From Flavobacteriaceae bacterium (GTDB lineage: Bacteria; Bacteroidota; Bacteroidia; Flavobacteriales; Flavobacteriaceae): a stretch of 64,000 nt of DNA. Below are positions 34,131-43,980 of this stretch, one piece after another. The position numbers and the translations under genes are program-made. The DNA is taken from contig JAMJVX010000011.1 of assembly GCA_023558315.1 (NCBI GenBank), positions 1 through 64,000 of the forward strand. The letters are read 5' to 3'. Under the pieces are notes generated by a model. It saw nothing but the letters and a program-made list of their open reading frames with translations, was not told where the DNA came from and ran no database searches. Positions within the stretch are counted from its first letter, which is position 1, and the number at the start of each line of letters is the position of its first letter.

Positions 34131-34505
34131 CTAAATATCATCAAATTCTACGTCTGTAAATTTATTTTTATCGGTAGAATCTTCTTTTTTATCTTCTTTT
34201 GATGCGGGGGTGTAGTCTTTTTTATGGGTATCACTAATTACTTCCTCTCCTTTTTCATCAATGATAAACTTTGTCGTTTCACTTAAAACGTCTTTGAATT
34301 CATTAAAATCTTCTTTATATAAAAAGATTTTGTGTTTTTTATAGGATGGAGGACTGTTTTCGTCTTCAAAAACTCGTTTACTTTCAGTGATAGTTAAATA
34401 ATAATCGCCTGCTTTGGTTTCTTTAACATCAAAAAAATATGTTCTTCGACCTGCCTTTACTATTTTTGAATAAATATTTTTCTTTTCAAAATTATTGTCT
34501 TCCAT
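34131..34505 (-). CDS. DUF3276 (PUR-alpha-like nucleic-acid-binding) protein
   Basis: 124 residues with one PUR-like repeat: IYSKIVKAGRRTYFFDVKETKAGDYYLTITESKR followed by HKIFLYKEDFNEFKDVL, and a disordered acidic/Lys tail. The DUF3276 family is related to eukaryotic Pur-alpha and a Borrelia member binds DNA and RNA. It stands alone with its own promoter at 34525-34532 and is convergent with ychF. Confidence 0.9.
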   Translation of the reverse strand: MEDNNFEKKNIYSKIVKAGRRTYFFDVKETKAGDYYLTITESKRVFEDENSPPSYKKHKIFLYKEDFNEFKDVLSETTKFIIDEKGEEVISDTHKKDYTPASKEDKKEDSTDKNKFTDVEFDDI

Positions 34506-34524
34506 AATTATAAATTTATAAGAG

Positions 34525-34532
34525 CAAAAATA
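34525..34532 (-). promoter_or_regulatory. -7 promoter element for DUF3276 gene
   Basis: TATTTTTG on the minus strand, 19 bases before the ATG. Full TAnnTTTG match. Confidence 0.45.
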
Positions 34533-34597
34533 AATAAATAATTTAAACTGAATAGAAAAAAAATATTTTATTATAATTTAACCCATTCTTTACGCGA

Positions 34598-36346
34598 CTA
34601 TTTTTTTTGTTGTTTTAAGAATAGATTTTTATAATATCCCTCTTTTTTTAATAGCATTTTATGGTCCCCTTGTTCTTCTATTTCCCCATCTTTTAATACG
34701 ATAATATGGTCAGCATGTTTGATGGATGATATGCGATGGCTAATTATAATTGAGGTTTGTTGACTGTAATATTTTTTAATATTTTGAAGAATTTTCTCTT
34801 CGGTTTTACTATCTACTGCAGATAAACAATCGTCAAGAAGTAAAATATTTGATTTTTTAATAAATGCTCTAGCAATAGATAATCTTTGTACTTGCCCCCC
34901 AGATAGAGTAACCCCTCGTTCTCCTAATACCGTTTGATATTTGTTTTTAAATTTTTCTATGTTTTGATCTATATCAGCGTGTTTGGCTACAGATTTGATA
35001 GTTTCAAAACTCGCATTTTCATCTCCAAAACGAATGTTTCTTTCTATGGTGTCTGAAAATAGAAAAGGGTTTTGTGGCACATATCCAATAGCGCTTCGTA
35101 GGGTATATAAATCATAATCAATAATTGGACAATTATCTATTTTTATAGAGCCCGTATCATTATCGTATAATCTACAAATAAGGTCTAATATTGTTGTTTT
35201 TCCAGAACCTGTTTTTCCTATTATCCCTAATGTTTTGCCGGCTTCAATTTCAAAAGAAATATTTTTTAAAGCATTAATTTTACTTTCAGGATAAGTATAA
35301 CCAACATTATCAAAGCAAATAGCCCCTGTTATTTTTTGTTTTTTCCCTTTGTTCTTTTTTAAGATGGGTTTTTGTAGTAAAAACTCATTTATTCTTTTTT
35401 GTGAAGCCTCAGCTTGTTGGACAATTGAGGTAACCCATCCTAATACTGCAACGGGCCAAGTAAGCATATTGATGTATATAATAAACTGTGCTAATACTCC
35501 AATTTCTATTTTTCCATTGATATATAAACTTCCACCAATAAAAATAACTAGCAAATTACTAATTCCAATTAGGAGTATCATTAATGGAAAAAACCACGCT
35601 TGAATTTTCGTAAAATCTACATTTCTTTGAAAACTTTCCCCAGATAATTTGAAAAAAAATTTATTTATTCGGTGTTCAATAGCGTGAGATTTTATGATTG
35701 AAATCCCACTAAATTTGTCTTGACAAAAGGTAGATAATTTTGATAAAGTTTCTTGAATGAGAGTTGTTTTGTGGTGCATTTTTTTGCTAATAAAAAAAAT
35801 AAGAACAGAGAGAATAGGGAGAGGGATAATAGCATATAAAGTTAGTTCTCTGTGTATGCTTAGCATGTATGAAATTACAATTATAAACAGAGTTACAGTG
35901 TTGATTGTATACATAAATCCAGGACCAAAATACATACGTACTTTACTAACATCTTCGTTAATTCTATTCATCAAATCTCCAGTGCTATTTTTCTTATAAA
36001 AGTCCAAATCTAATTTTTGGTAATGGGCATAGATTTCATTTTTTAAATCATATTCAATATGACGTGATACATTTATTATTGTTTGCCTTACCAAAAAAGT
36101 AAAAAACCCAGAGGCAAGCGCCGCTCCCACAATAATTAAAATATTAGTTAGTAATTGTTTTTTGGCAATAATGGCAGTTAAAGTACTGTCTTCGTTTAAA
36201 AATTCTTCTACTACATTTAGTGATTCGCCTATAAATCGAGGCATAAATAGGGAGAGAATACGAGAAATTACAGCAATACATAACCCAAGAAAAAGCAAGT
36301 ATTTATATTTAACAAAATATTTATTAAGATGTCTTAGCTCTTTCAT
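34598..36346 (-). CDS. ABC exporter half-transporter (MsbA/BmrA type)
   Basis: 582 residues with the type I exporter layout: a six-helix membrane domain (about 1-310) with the coupling region STGDLMNRINEDVSKVR, then an ATPase domain with Walker A GKTGSGKTT, Q-loop IGYVPQNPFLFSD, signature LSGGQVQRLSIARA, Walker B ILLLDDCLSAVD and switch His in ISHR. It must dimerise to work. Substrate cannot be deduced; lipid or drug export is usual for the family. It follows the TPR gene on the same strand. Confidence 0.93.
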   Translation of the reverse strand: MKELRHLNKYFVKYKYLLFLGLCIAVISRILSLFMPRFIGESLNVVEEFLNEDSTLTAIIAKKQLLTNILIIVGAALASGFFTFLVRQTIINVSRHIEYDLKNEIYAHYQKLDLDFYKKNSTGDLMNRINEDVSKVRMYFGPGFMYTINTVTLFIIVISYMLSIHRELTLYAIIPLPILSVLIFFISKKMHHKTTLIQETLSKLSTFCQDKFSGISIIKSHAIEHRINKFFFKLSGESFQRNVDFTKIQAWFFPLMILLIGISNLLVIFIGGSLYINGKIEIGVLAQFIIYINMLTWPVAVLGWVTSIVQQAEASQKRINEFLLQKPILKKNKGKKQKITGAICFDNVGYTYPESKINALKNISFEIEAGKTLGIIGKTGSGKTTILDLICRLYDNDTGSIKIDNCPIIDYDLYTLRSAIGYVPQNPFLFSDTIERNIRFGDENASFETIKSVAKHADIDQNIEKFKNKYQTVLGERGVTLSGGQVQRLSIARAFIKKSNILLLDDCLSAVDSKTEEKILQNIKKYYSQQTSIIISHRISSIKHADHIIVLKDGEIEEQGDHKMLLKKEGYYKNLFLKQQKK

Positions 36347-36422
36347 TGAGTGTTATTTTATGGTAGATATTTAAAAAGGAATATAATATAAGTTACCCCT
36401 ATCTTTAATTAGATTCGGATTG

Positions 36423-36938
36423 TTAAATCCTTTTCATTTGTTGTTGCATTAATCTAATTTGATCTTTCAACATGCCATATTTGTCTAACTTTTTGGCTTC
36501 AGAAAGTAACGCAGTCGCTTCTCTTTTCCTTCTTTTTTGAAGAAGAATGCCCGCTAAACTCATTTTCGCCATCGCTTTATCATGTGCCATAGAAAGCCCT
36601 AATTTTAATGCGGTTCTAAAAAATTTTTCTGCTTGAGTAAGGTTTGTTTGGGAAGCGATAAGTCCGTTTAAATAGTTATAATATCCTTGTTGTTTTTTTA
36701 CAAGTGCACTTTTTGGATTTTTGATTTTATTCAGCCAGCGTTTTGTCCCTTCAAAATCTTCTTTTCTTAATCTTAAAAATGCGAAGAATATAAATTCATT
36801 TTTAAAATAGATGAGTATGACAAAACCTGCTATCAAAGTATAAAAAATACCATTTCCGATATTTTCATCATAAAATTGATAACCTGCATATCCAAGGATT
36901 AAGACACATAATATTAGTTTAATAATTTTTGGGACCAT
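36423..36938 (-). CDS. Membrane-anchored TPR protein
   Basis: 171 residues. Two N-terminal helices (about 5-22 and 30-50, VPKIIKLILCVLILGYAG and IFYTLIAGFVILIYF) precede a helical repeat region (about 60-171) with TPR-like spacing: AEKFFRTALKLGLSMAHDKAMAKMSLAGILLQKRRKREATALLSEAKKLD. A conserved Bacteroidota protein of unknown role. Divergent from rpmH and upstream of the ABC exporter gene. Confidence 0.75.
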   Translation of the reverse strand: MVPKIIKLILCVLILGYAGYQFYDENIGNGIFYTLIAGFVILIYFKNEFIFFAFLRLRKEDFEGTKRWLNKIKNPKSALVKKQQGYYNYLNGLIASQTNLTQAEKFFRTALKLGLSMAHDKAMAKMSLAGILLQKRRKREATALLSEAKKLDKYGMLKDQIRLMQQQMKRI

Positions 36939-36956
36939 AATTTAAGTAATTTTTTG

Positions 36957-36964
36957 CAAAGTTA
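36957..36964 (-). promoter_or_regulatory. -7 promoter element for the TPR gene
   Basis: TAACTTTG on the minus strand, full TAnnTTTG match, 18 bases before the ATG. Confidence 0.5.
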
Positions 36965-37009
36965 AAAAAATAGGATTATTTACGAGGGCTTAATTTAAAA
37001 GAAAAACTA

Positions 37010-37017
37010 TATCTTTG
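37010..37017 (+). promoter_or_regulatory. -7 promoter element for rpmH
   Basis: TATCTTTG, full TAnnTTTG match, 17 bases before the rpmH ATG. Confidence 0.6.
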
Positions 37018-37034
37018 CAATCCAATTTTTTATT

Positions 37035-37193
37035 ATGAAAAGAACATATCAGCCATCAAAGCGCAAACGAAGAAATAAACATGGTTTTAGAGAGCGTATG
37101 AGTACTGTAGGAGGACGTAAGGTAATCTCAGCAAGACGTGCAAAAGGCCGCAAAAAATTGTCAGTATCTTCAGAGCCAAGACATAAGAAATAA
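37035..37193 (+). CDS. rpmH: 50S ribosomal protein L34
   Basis: A 52-residue ORF read directly from the sequence: [20 protein letters not shown], then [20 protein letters not shown], then [13 protein letters not shown]. The L34 signature is unmistakable. The usual bacterial length is 44-53 residues; here the C-terminal extension is about 6 residues. rnpA does not follow; the downstream gene is carB. Confidence 0.97.
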   Translation: MKRTYQPSKRKRRNKHGFRERMSTVGGRKVISARRAKGRKKLSVSSEPRHKK

Positions 37194-37200
37194 TATACTA

Positions 37201-37245
37201 TGTATAATGAAACTCGATTTTTAAAAAAGTTTCAATTATTATACA
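37201..37245 (+). terminator. Imperfect hairpin between rpmH and carB
   Basis: Outer arms tgtataat (37201-37208) and attataca (37238-37245) and inner arms gaaact (37209-37214) and agtttc (37228-37233) pair perfectly, with a 4-base bulge on one side. It is 8 bases after the rpmH stop. There is no U-run, so it may stop rpmH transcripts weakly or protect their 3' ends. Confidence 0.35.
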
Positions 37246-37326
37246 AAAAGTATATTCGATATAGTGTTTGTAAGCCACTAAATTATAATTTCTTACATTT
37301 ATTTGAAATTAATTCCTACATAAGAT

Positions 37327-40176
37327 ATGCCTAAACGAAAAGAATTAAATACTATTTTAATTATTGGTTCAGGACCTATCATTATAGGTCAAGCTTGCGA
37401 ATTTGATTATTCTGGAAGTCAAGCTATACGCTCCTTAAAAGAAGAAGGGATAGAAACAATACTTATAAACTCTAACCCTGCAACGATTATGACAGATCCT
37501 TCATTAGCGGATCATGTCTATTTAAAACCACTTACTACAAAATCTATTGTAGATATTTTAAATACTCATAAAATAGATGCAGTTTTACCTACTATGGGAG
37601 GACAAACAGCCTTAAATCTATGTATTGAAGCAGAAGAAAAAGGTATTTGGAAAGATTTTGATATTGAAATTTTAGGAGTAGATATAGAGGCAATTCAATT
37701 AACAGAAGATAGAGAGAAATTTAAAAATTTTTTAAAAACGATTGATATTGATGCAGCGCCAGCCAAAACAGCCACATCCTTTTTAAAAGGAAAAGAAATA
37801 GCTCAAGAATTTGGATTCCCTTTAGTAATTCGCCCTTCGTTTACGTTAGGCGGCACGGGTGCTTCTTTTGTAAATGAAGAAAAAGATTTTGATAAACTCC
37901 TAACTAGAGGATTAGAAGCGTCTCCAATTCATGAAGTTCTTATAGACAAAGCCCTTTTAGGATGGAAAGAGTTTGAGTTAGAATTACTTAGAGATAAAAA
38001 CAACAATGTAGTTATTATCTGTGTTGTAGAAAATATGGATCCAATGGGGATACATACTGGAGATTCTATAACTGTTGCTCCAGCAATGACATTATCAGAC
38101 ACTACCTATCAAAAAATGCGTAGTATGGCAATTAAAATGATGCGCAGTATAGGTAATTTTGCAGGAGGATGTAATGTACAGTTTGCAGTCAGTCCAGATG
38201 AAAAAGAAGAAATCATTGCCATTGAGATTAACCCTAGAGTATCTAGATCATCCGCTTTAGCTTCAAAAGCGACAGGTTATCCTATAGCAAAAATTGCAGC
38301 TAAATTAGCCATTGGATATAATTTAGAAGAATTAAAGAATCAAATTACTCAGTCCACTTCTGCTTTTTTTGAACCCACATTAGATTATGTAATCGTAAAA
38401 ATACCAAGATGGAATTTTGATAAATTTGATGGGTCAGAAAGAACTCTAGGATTGCAAATGAAATCTGTGGGGGAAGTTATGGGAATAGGAAGGTCCTTTC
38501 AAGAAGCGTTACATAAAGCAACCCAATCATTAGAGATTAAAAGAAACGGATTAGGAGCTGATGGGAAAGGATATACTGATTATAATCAAGTAGTAGAAAA
38601 ATTAACAAATCCAAGTTGGGATAGAGTTTTTGTAATTTACGATGCAATACAAATGGGTATTCCTATTAGCCGAATTCATGAAATCACTAAAATTGATATG
38701 TGGTTTTTGAAGCAATACGAGGAATTGTATCATTTAGAAAAAGAAATCGGTAATCATACGATAGACACATTAGAAAAAGACCTTTTACTTGAAGCGAAAC
38801 AAAAAGGGTTTGCGGATAGACAGATAGCTTATATGTTAAATAGTCTAGAAAGTGAGGTTTACAATAAAAGAAAAGAATTTAGTATAGATAGAGTATATAA
38901 GTTAGTAGACACCTGTGCGGCAGAATTTGCAGCACAAACTCCCTATTACTACTCTACATTTGAAGAGTCTATTCAAACAAAAAATGGAGAGGTTTTCGTC
39001 GAAAATGAAAGCATTAGTTCTGATAAAAAGAAAATAGTTGTTTTAGGGTCTGGACCAAATAGAATTGGGCAAGGAATAGAGTTTGATTATTGTTGTGTGC
39101 ATGGTGTTTTGGCAGCTTCAGAATGTGGGTATGAAACAATAATGATTAATTGTAATCCAGAAACAGTATCTACAGATTTTGACATTGCAGACAAATTATA
39201 TTTTGAGCCTGTTTTTTGGGAACACATATATGATATTATCCAGCATGAAAAACCTGAAGGAGTTATTGTGCAACTAGGGGGCCAAACCGCTTTAAAGCTC
39301 GCAGAAAAATTAGATAGGTATAACATTAAAATAATAGGGACTTCATATAAAAATTTAGACCTTGCTGAAGATAGGGGTAGTTTTTCTACGCTTTTAAAAG
39401 AGAATAATATCCCTTATCCAAAGTTTGGAGTAGCAGAGAATGCAGAACAAGCACTGAAATTAGCTAAAAATCTAAACTTCCCTATTTTAGTTCGTCCTTC
39501 ATATGTACTAGGAGGACAGGGAATGAAAATAGTCATTAATAAAGAAGACTTGGAAAGCCATGTGGTTGATTTATTAAATAAAATACCCAATAATAAACTT
39601 TTATTAGACCATTATTTAGATGGCGCAATAGAAGCAGAAGCAGACGCTATATGTGATGGGAATGATATATATATTATAGGTATTATGGAACACATAGAGC
39701 CATGCGGAATTCATTCTGGGGATTCTAACGCATGCCTTCCTGCTTTTAATTTAGGAGAATTCGTTCTACAACAAATAAAAGACCATACTCACACCATCGC
39801 AAAGGCGTTAAATGTAATTGGACTTATTAATATTCAATTCGCCATAAAAGATGATAAAGTGTATGTCATAGAAGCAAATCCAAGAGCCTCAAGAACAGTG
39901 CCTTTTATAGCAAAAGCATATAAAGAACCATATGTAAATTATGCTACTAAAATAATGTTAGGCAATAAAAAGGTTAAGGATTTTGATTTTAAACCTCAGT
40001 TAAAAGGGTATGCAATTAAAAAACCTATATTTTCTTTTAATAAATTTCCAAACGTTGATAAACAATTAGGCCCAGAAATGAAAAGTACAGGGGAAGAAAT
40101 TTTATTTATTGAAAGTTTGAAAGAGGATAATTTTTATGACTTATATGCTCGTAGAAAAATGTATTTAACTAAGTAA
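37327..40176 (+). CDS. carB: Carbamoyl-phosphate synthase large subunit, form without C-terminal allosteric domain
   Basis: 949 residues with the two homologous synthetase halves, each with an ATP-grasp unit: first half GSGPIIIGQACEFDYSGSQA, second half GSGPNRIGQGIEFDYCCVHG and ATP-grasp segments RPSFTLGGTGASFVN and RPSYVLGGQGMKIV. It stops near 949 where E. coli CarB (1073 residues) continues with the MGS-like domain that binds UMP and ornithine. Flavobacterial CarB proteins are commonly this short. It makes carbamoyl phosphate for pyrimidines and arginine. carA is not in the window. Confidence 0.95.
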   Translation: MPKRKELNTILIIGSGPIIIGQACEFDYSGSQAIRSLKEEGIETILINSNPATIMTDPSLADHVYLKPLTTKSIVDILNTHKIDAVLPTMGGQTALNLCIEAEEKGIWKDFDIEILGVDIEAIQLTEDREKFKNFLKTIDIDAAPAKTATSFLKGKEIAQEFGFPLVIRPSFTLGGTGASFVNEEKDFDKLLTRGLEASPIHEVLIDKALLGWKEFELELLRDKNNNVVIICVVENMDPMGIHTGDSITVAPAMTLSDTTYQKMRSMAIKMMRSIGNFAGGCNVQFAVSPDEKEEIIAIEINPRVSRSSALASKATGYPIAKIAAKLAIGYNLEELKNQITQSTSAFFEPTLDYVIVKIPRWNFDKFDGSERTLGLQMKSVGEVMGIGRSFQEALHKATQSLEIKRNGLGADGKGYTDYNQVVEKLTNPSWDRVFVIYDAIQMGIPISRIHEITKIDMWFLKQYEELYHLEKEIGNHTIDTLEKDLLLEAKQKGFADRQIAYMLNSLESEVYNKRKEFSIDRVYKLVDTCAAEFAAQTPYYYSTFEESIQTKNGEVFVENESISSDKKKIVVLGSGPNRIGQGIEFDYCCVHGVLAASECGYETIMINCNPETVSTDFDIADKLYFEPVFWEHIYDIIQHEKPEGVIVQLGGQTALKLAEKLDRYNIKIIGTSYKNLDLAEDRGSFSTLLKENNIPYPKFGVAENAEQALKLAKNLNFPILVRPSYVLGGQGMKIVINKEDLESHVVDLLNKIPNNKLLLDHYLDGAIEAEADAICDGNDIYIIGIMEHIEPCGIHSGDSNACLPAFNLGEFVLQQIKDHTHTIAKALNVIGLINIQFAIKDDKVYVIEANPRASRTVPFIAKAYKEPYVNYATKIMLGNKKVKDFDFKPQLKGYAIKKPIFSFNKFPNVDKQLGPEMKSTGEEILFIESLKEDNFYDLYARRKMYLTK

Positions 40177-40178
40177 TA

Positions 40179-41189
40179 ATGATAAAAACTGATATTATTA
40201 TTATTGGAGCAGGACCAGTAGGTCTTTTCACTATTTTTGAAGCAGGTTTGATGAATTTACGTTGTCATGTCGTTGATGCAGCACCTCAAGTGGGAGGACA
40301 ACTTACAGAAATTTACCCCAAGAAACCTATTTATGATATACCTGGATTTCCAAGTGTTTTGGCGAAGGATTTAGTAGATAATTTAATGGAGCAAGCGGCA
40401 CCTTTTAAACCTGGATTTACGCTAGCAGAAACGGCGATAAAATTTGAAAAAAAAGATTCTCTGTTTGAAGTAACTACAGCAGAAGGGACTGTACATCAAG
40501 CACCAGTAATAATTATCGCTGGGGGGCTGGGTAGTTTTGAGCCGAGAAAACCGTTACATATTAGTAATTTATCAAATTACGAAAACAAAGGAATCCTCTA
40601 TGCTATTAAAGAGCCAGATGTCTATCTTGAAAAACAAATTGTGATTTCAGGGGGGGGTGATTCGGCATTAGATTGGGCTATTTATTTTGCTCAAAATCAA
40701 AAAAGAAAAATAAGTGTCGTACATAGGAGTTCTCTTTTTAGAGCGCATAAAGATTCAGTTTCCAAATTATACGAATTAGAGAAAGAAGGAAAAATTGATA
40801 TATACACAGATTCAGAAGTGGTAGATTTAAAAGGGGAGGATAAATTAGAAACTGTTGTCATTAAACGAAAAGATGGAAAAGAGATTGAAGTAGACGTTGA
40901 TTTTTGGTTTCCTCTATTTGGACTTGTGCCAAGTCTTAAATTTCTTAGTGACTGGGGATTGGACATTGAAAAAAATAGTATAAAAGTAGATAATACATTA
41001 GATTATCAAACTAATGTTTCGGGAGTTTTTGCGGTTGGAGATATCAATACCTATGAAGGAAAATTAAAATTGATTTTATGTGGCTTTCACGAAGCTACTT
41101 TAGCAGTACAATCTGCCTATAAAATCGTATATCCAGATAAGAAAAAATCTATGAGATATACTACTGTCCAAGGGATACAGGGATTTTAG
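40179..41189 (+). CDS. Ferredoxin-NADP+ reductase, thioredoxin-reductase-like type
   Basis: 336 residues: FAD-binding IIIGAGPVGLFTIFEAG, QVGGQLTEIYPKKPIYDIPGFP, NADPH-binding IVISGGGDSALDWAIYFA, and FAVGDINTYEGKLKLILCGFHEATLA. No CxxC redox pair is present, which separates it from thioredoxin reductase and places it with the TrxR-like FNR group. It transfers electrons between NADPH and ferredoxin; the window holds several ferredoxins. It starts 3 bases after the carB stop codon. Confidence 0.92.
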   Translation: MIKTDIIIIGAGPVGLFTIFEAGLMNLRCHVVDAAPQVGGQLTEIYPKKPIYDIPGFPSVLAKDLVDNLMEQAAPFKPGFTLAETAIKFEKKDSLFEVTTAEGTVHQAPVIIIAGGLGSFEPRKPLHISNLSNYENKGILYAIKEPDVYLEKQIVISGGGDSALDWAIYFAQNQKRKISVVHRSSLFRAHKDSVSKLYELEKEGKIDIYTDSEVVDLKGEDKLETVVIKRKDGKEIEVDVDFWFPLFGLVPSLKFLSDWGLDIEKNSIKVDNTLDYQTNVSGVFAVGDINTYEGKLKLILCGFHEATLAVQSAYKIVYPDKKKSMRYTTVQGIQGF

Positions 41190-41254
41190 ACGTATAAATC
41201 CCACTTACTTAAACTTTACAAAAGTATCATTTATTTTTTAGTATTAAAAAACAA

Positions 41255-41283
41255 AAAACCCCCACCTTTTTGGTGAGGGTTTT
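41255..41283. terminator. Bidirectional rho-independent terminator
   Basis: A 12-pair stem with one mismatch (AAAACCCCCACC with GGTGAGGGTTTT) and a five-T loop. On the minus strand the stem is followed by a T-rich tract (GGTTTTTTGTTTTTTAA), so it is a strong terminator for the 871-residue surface protein; on the plus strand it can terminate carB-reductase transcription. It lies between the two convergent genes. Confidence 0.82.
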
Positions 41284-41309
41284 ACTATTATAAAAACAAC
41301 TTTACTTAT

Positions 41310-43925
41310 CTATTCAAACGTAATTTTAAAACGTCTGGTGTAACTTTCTCCGCCTTTAGATAGGACGGCTTCTAAATCTAATACATTTCCAGATATTGGA
41401 TTACTACCCGTAGCGGAACGTACCATTGTACAATTCCCACTCATCGCCCAAGCCGTTTTGTCGCCTGTAGTTCCTGAACCGTACTGTAATGTAACACTAG
41501 TTCCATTTATCGCACTCGTTGTAAGAATGGTATCTCCTGTTCCTTCTGTACAATCCCAAAAATCTATACGGCTTGTATCATTTGCCGCAAAAGCATTGAC
41601 GTCAAAAATGTATAATTCACTTCCTTCAGTGTTAAAAGAACTCGCTTCTACATAGGTATCTCTTTGACTATTATTAGTCCTACCAATATAAAAATTTGCT
41701 CCTGTTGAAGATTCCATGGTTAATTGAATTGCTCCCCCTGCTTGGTATAGTGATTGTGTATTGGCTGGAATTGTACTATTATTCAACGTTGGATACGAAG
41801 ACGTTGGAAAATCCCAATTAGAGGAATTTAAACCACTATAATTTGAGCTACCCGCAAGCATTTCCGCAGAGGTTCTTCCTGTAGTTCCGCTACTACCACC
41901 AATACCACCAGCTCCTGTAGATCTGCTACTTGTCTCTGTATTCCAATATAGATTAGAAATAGAAAGGTTATTATACCTAAATCCAATTACTCCGCCTACA
42001 TTACTAGATGCTCTTGCTATAAGTGCATTACTATAACTATTTTCTATAGTCAAATTAGCCCCATCTCCAATTAAACCTCCTACATGAAACCCCCCAGCTA
42101 TTATTCCCCCCACTACATAAGAATTTGAAATTCGGTTATTTGTAGTAGTAAAATGATAAAAAGATCCAACTAATCCCCCAGCATAACTATGTGCATCAAC
42201 ATCTACACCTATAACTAAACTATTATTTATAGTAATCCCGCTGCTATAACTTGCATAGCCAATTAATCCCCCTGCATTGCCTTCATCTGCTTTAATGTTT
42301 CCTTCAACAACGGAACAGTTATTTAAAGTCGTACCTCCATTACTATAACCTAATAATCCTCCAACATTCCTATTTCCACGAATATCAATATTTTCCAACC
42401 AAACATTGTTTAAAGTTGCATTTTGTGTTGAACCAAATAATCCTACCCTATTTTCACTTATTCTATCAATGGTTAAGTTTTTAATTACATACCCATTTCC
42501 ATCGTATGAGCCCGTGAAATTAGAGGAACTACTTCCAATAGGGTCAAAATTAGTAATACTACTAAGGTCAATGTCTGTCAACTGAAAATAGTCGCCATCT
42601 AAATTATCATTAATCGCTTGTAATTCTGCCGCTGTTGATATTCCAATAAATTTATTAGTAGAGGGGTTAAAACTTAGAATGGTACTACCATAGGTAGTCC
42701 CTGCACTTGTAGTGGCGTAGGCTCTAACTTTGTAGCTTCCTGATAAACTTGTTGTAATAGTGTGATTAAAGTTTCCTAAAGTGCTCTTTGTTCCTAAGGG
42801 AATATTTATCACTCCTGTCTCCCCAATTCTTAGTAAATTTCCTGAAATACTAGAGTTACCATAGACAAATCCATGTTGTGAAACTTGTGAATATCCCGTT
42901 CCAAAATCACTTATGTTCCCAACTAAGAATATCCCAGACCCTGACACATTAATAGCACTGGTCGTATTTACAGTAGTTGGCGTTGGCGTTAATGTCGTGA
43001 AACTAACCACAGACCCATAGCTAGTTCTTGCACCATTGGTTGCATACGCCACCGTATAGTATAGCGTACTAGCAGTTAATCCCGTTAAATTGTTTGTAAA
43101 ACTAGCTACTTCTATACTACTCCCTACCGCTACCTTTGTACCACTACCTGTAAGCGTGAGTGCTCCACCAGAGGTGGTACTATAAATAAATCCATAGCCA
43201 CTAATGGGTGTATTTCCAGTATTGGTTACTTCTCCATTTAATGTTACCGAGGTATGACTCACATTTGTAGCATTTGTGGTACTTACTGCTGGAGGGGTTG
43301 GAGAGGAAGTATTTATAGAGATACTATAAATTTGCGTACTGTCATCTTGTGCAGTAACCGTAATTGTCCCTCCACTAAAGGCGACAACGTCACCTACATT
43401 TTTGTTAGCAGTTGCATATTCAGATAGCGAGATAGAATAAATCGTTGCTTGTGTAGCATTATTTGTAACTACATTCGCAGTAATATTTGTTCCAGAAATA
43501 GTTCCTTTATATTTAGCGCTGTTACCATCAACAGAAAATGTAATCGCAGTAATCGCTTTTTCAGTAGAAGCAGAAACAGCGTTTATAATGACAGTATAAG
43601 TTTGCGTACTCCCATCCTCAGCAGTTACTGTTATTGTATTTGAAGCAACGTTAAGTTTGTCCCCTACCTTTTTAGTGGCAGAAGCTTTATCTGAAATTGT
43701 AAATGTTTTTATGGTAACCTCAGTTGTACCATAGGGAACACCATTAGCAAAGGTTATATTTGTACCTGCAATAGTCCCAGAATAATCTGTACTTCCTACA
43801 GACACAACCAACGCAGTAATTGCATTAGCTTTTGATTTTTCAGGTTCTGGTTTTTCACATTGATAAATAGTCAAGGCAGTAGCCAAAACAATAAGCGTTG
43901 AAAAAATAAAAGTTTTAAGTTTCAT
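41310..43925 (-). CDS. Second modular surface protein (cadherin-like, FN3-like, GLUG beta-helix)
   Basis: 871 residues, related to the 1336-residue protein at 27568-31578 over both ends. Signal with Cys23 (TIYQC), two DUF5018/cadherin-like domains (34-115 and 123-205), two FN3-like repeats (about 210-312 and 316-420), a GLUG-type beta-helix (about 427-722: VGGLLGYSNGGTTL, AGGLIGYASYSS, VGGLIGDGANLT), and the C-terminal domain shared with the first protein (about 725-871, IDFWDCTEGTG, CTMVRSATGSNPISG). It has fewer FN3-like repeats. Inserted between the FNR gene and the S41 peptidase gene. Surface display or adhesion is inferred. Confidence 0.82.
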   Translation of the reverse strand: MKLKTFIFSTLIVLATALTIYQCEKPEPEKSKANAITALVVSVGSTDYSGTIAGTNITFANGVPYGTTEVTIKTFTISDKASATKKVGDKLNVASNTITVTAEDGSTQTYTVIINAVSASTEKAITAITFSVDGNSAKYKGTISGTNITANVVTNNATQATIYSISLSEYATANKNVGDVVAFSGGTITVTAQDDSTQIYSISINTSSPTPPAVSTTNATNVSHTSVTLNGEVTNTGNTPISGYGFIYSTTSGGALTLTGSGTKVAVGSSIEVASFTNNLTGLTASTLYYTVAYATNGARTSYGSVVSFTTLTPTPTTVNTTSAINVSGSGIFLVGNISDFGTGYSQVSQHGFVYGNSSISGNLLRIGETGVINIPLGTKSTLGNFNHTITTSLSGSYKVRAYATTSAGTTYGSTILSFNPSTNKFIGISTAAELQAINDNLDGDYFQLTDIDLSSITNFDPIGSSSSNFTGSYDGNGYVIKNLTIDRISENRVGLFGSTQNATLNNVWLENIDIRGNRNVGGLLGYSNGGTTLNNCSVVEGNIKADEGNAGGLIGYASYSSGITINNSLVIGVDVDAHSYAGGLVGSFYHFTTTNNRISNSYVVGGIIAGGFHVGGLIGDGANLTIENSYSNALIARASSNVGGVIGFRYNNLSISNLYWNTETSSRSTGAGGIGGSSGTTGRTSAEMLAGSSNYSGLNSSNWDFPTSSYPTLNNSTIPANTQSLYQAGGAIQLTMESSTGANFYIGRTNNSQRDTYVEASSFNTEGSELYIFDVNAFAANDTSRIDFWDCTEGTGDTILTTSAINGTSVTLQYGSGTTGDKTAWAMSGNCTMVRSATGSNPISGNVLDLEAVLSKGGESYTRRFKITFE

Positions 43926-43962
43926 AAATATTTAGATTTTAGTTTAATAATTAAATAAGTAA

Positions 43963-43970
43963 CAAATATA
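43963..43970 (-). promoter_or_regulatory. -7 promoter element for the 871-residue surface protein
   Basis: TATATTTG on the minus strand, full TAnnTTTG match, 37 bases before the ATG (43925); the first surface-protein gene has the same box at 36 bases. Confidence 0.5.
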
Positions 43971-43980
43971 TTGATAGTTT

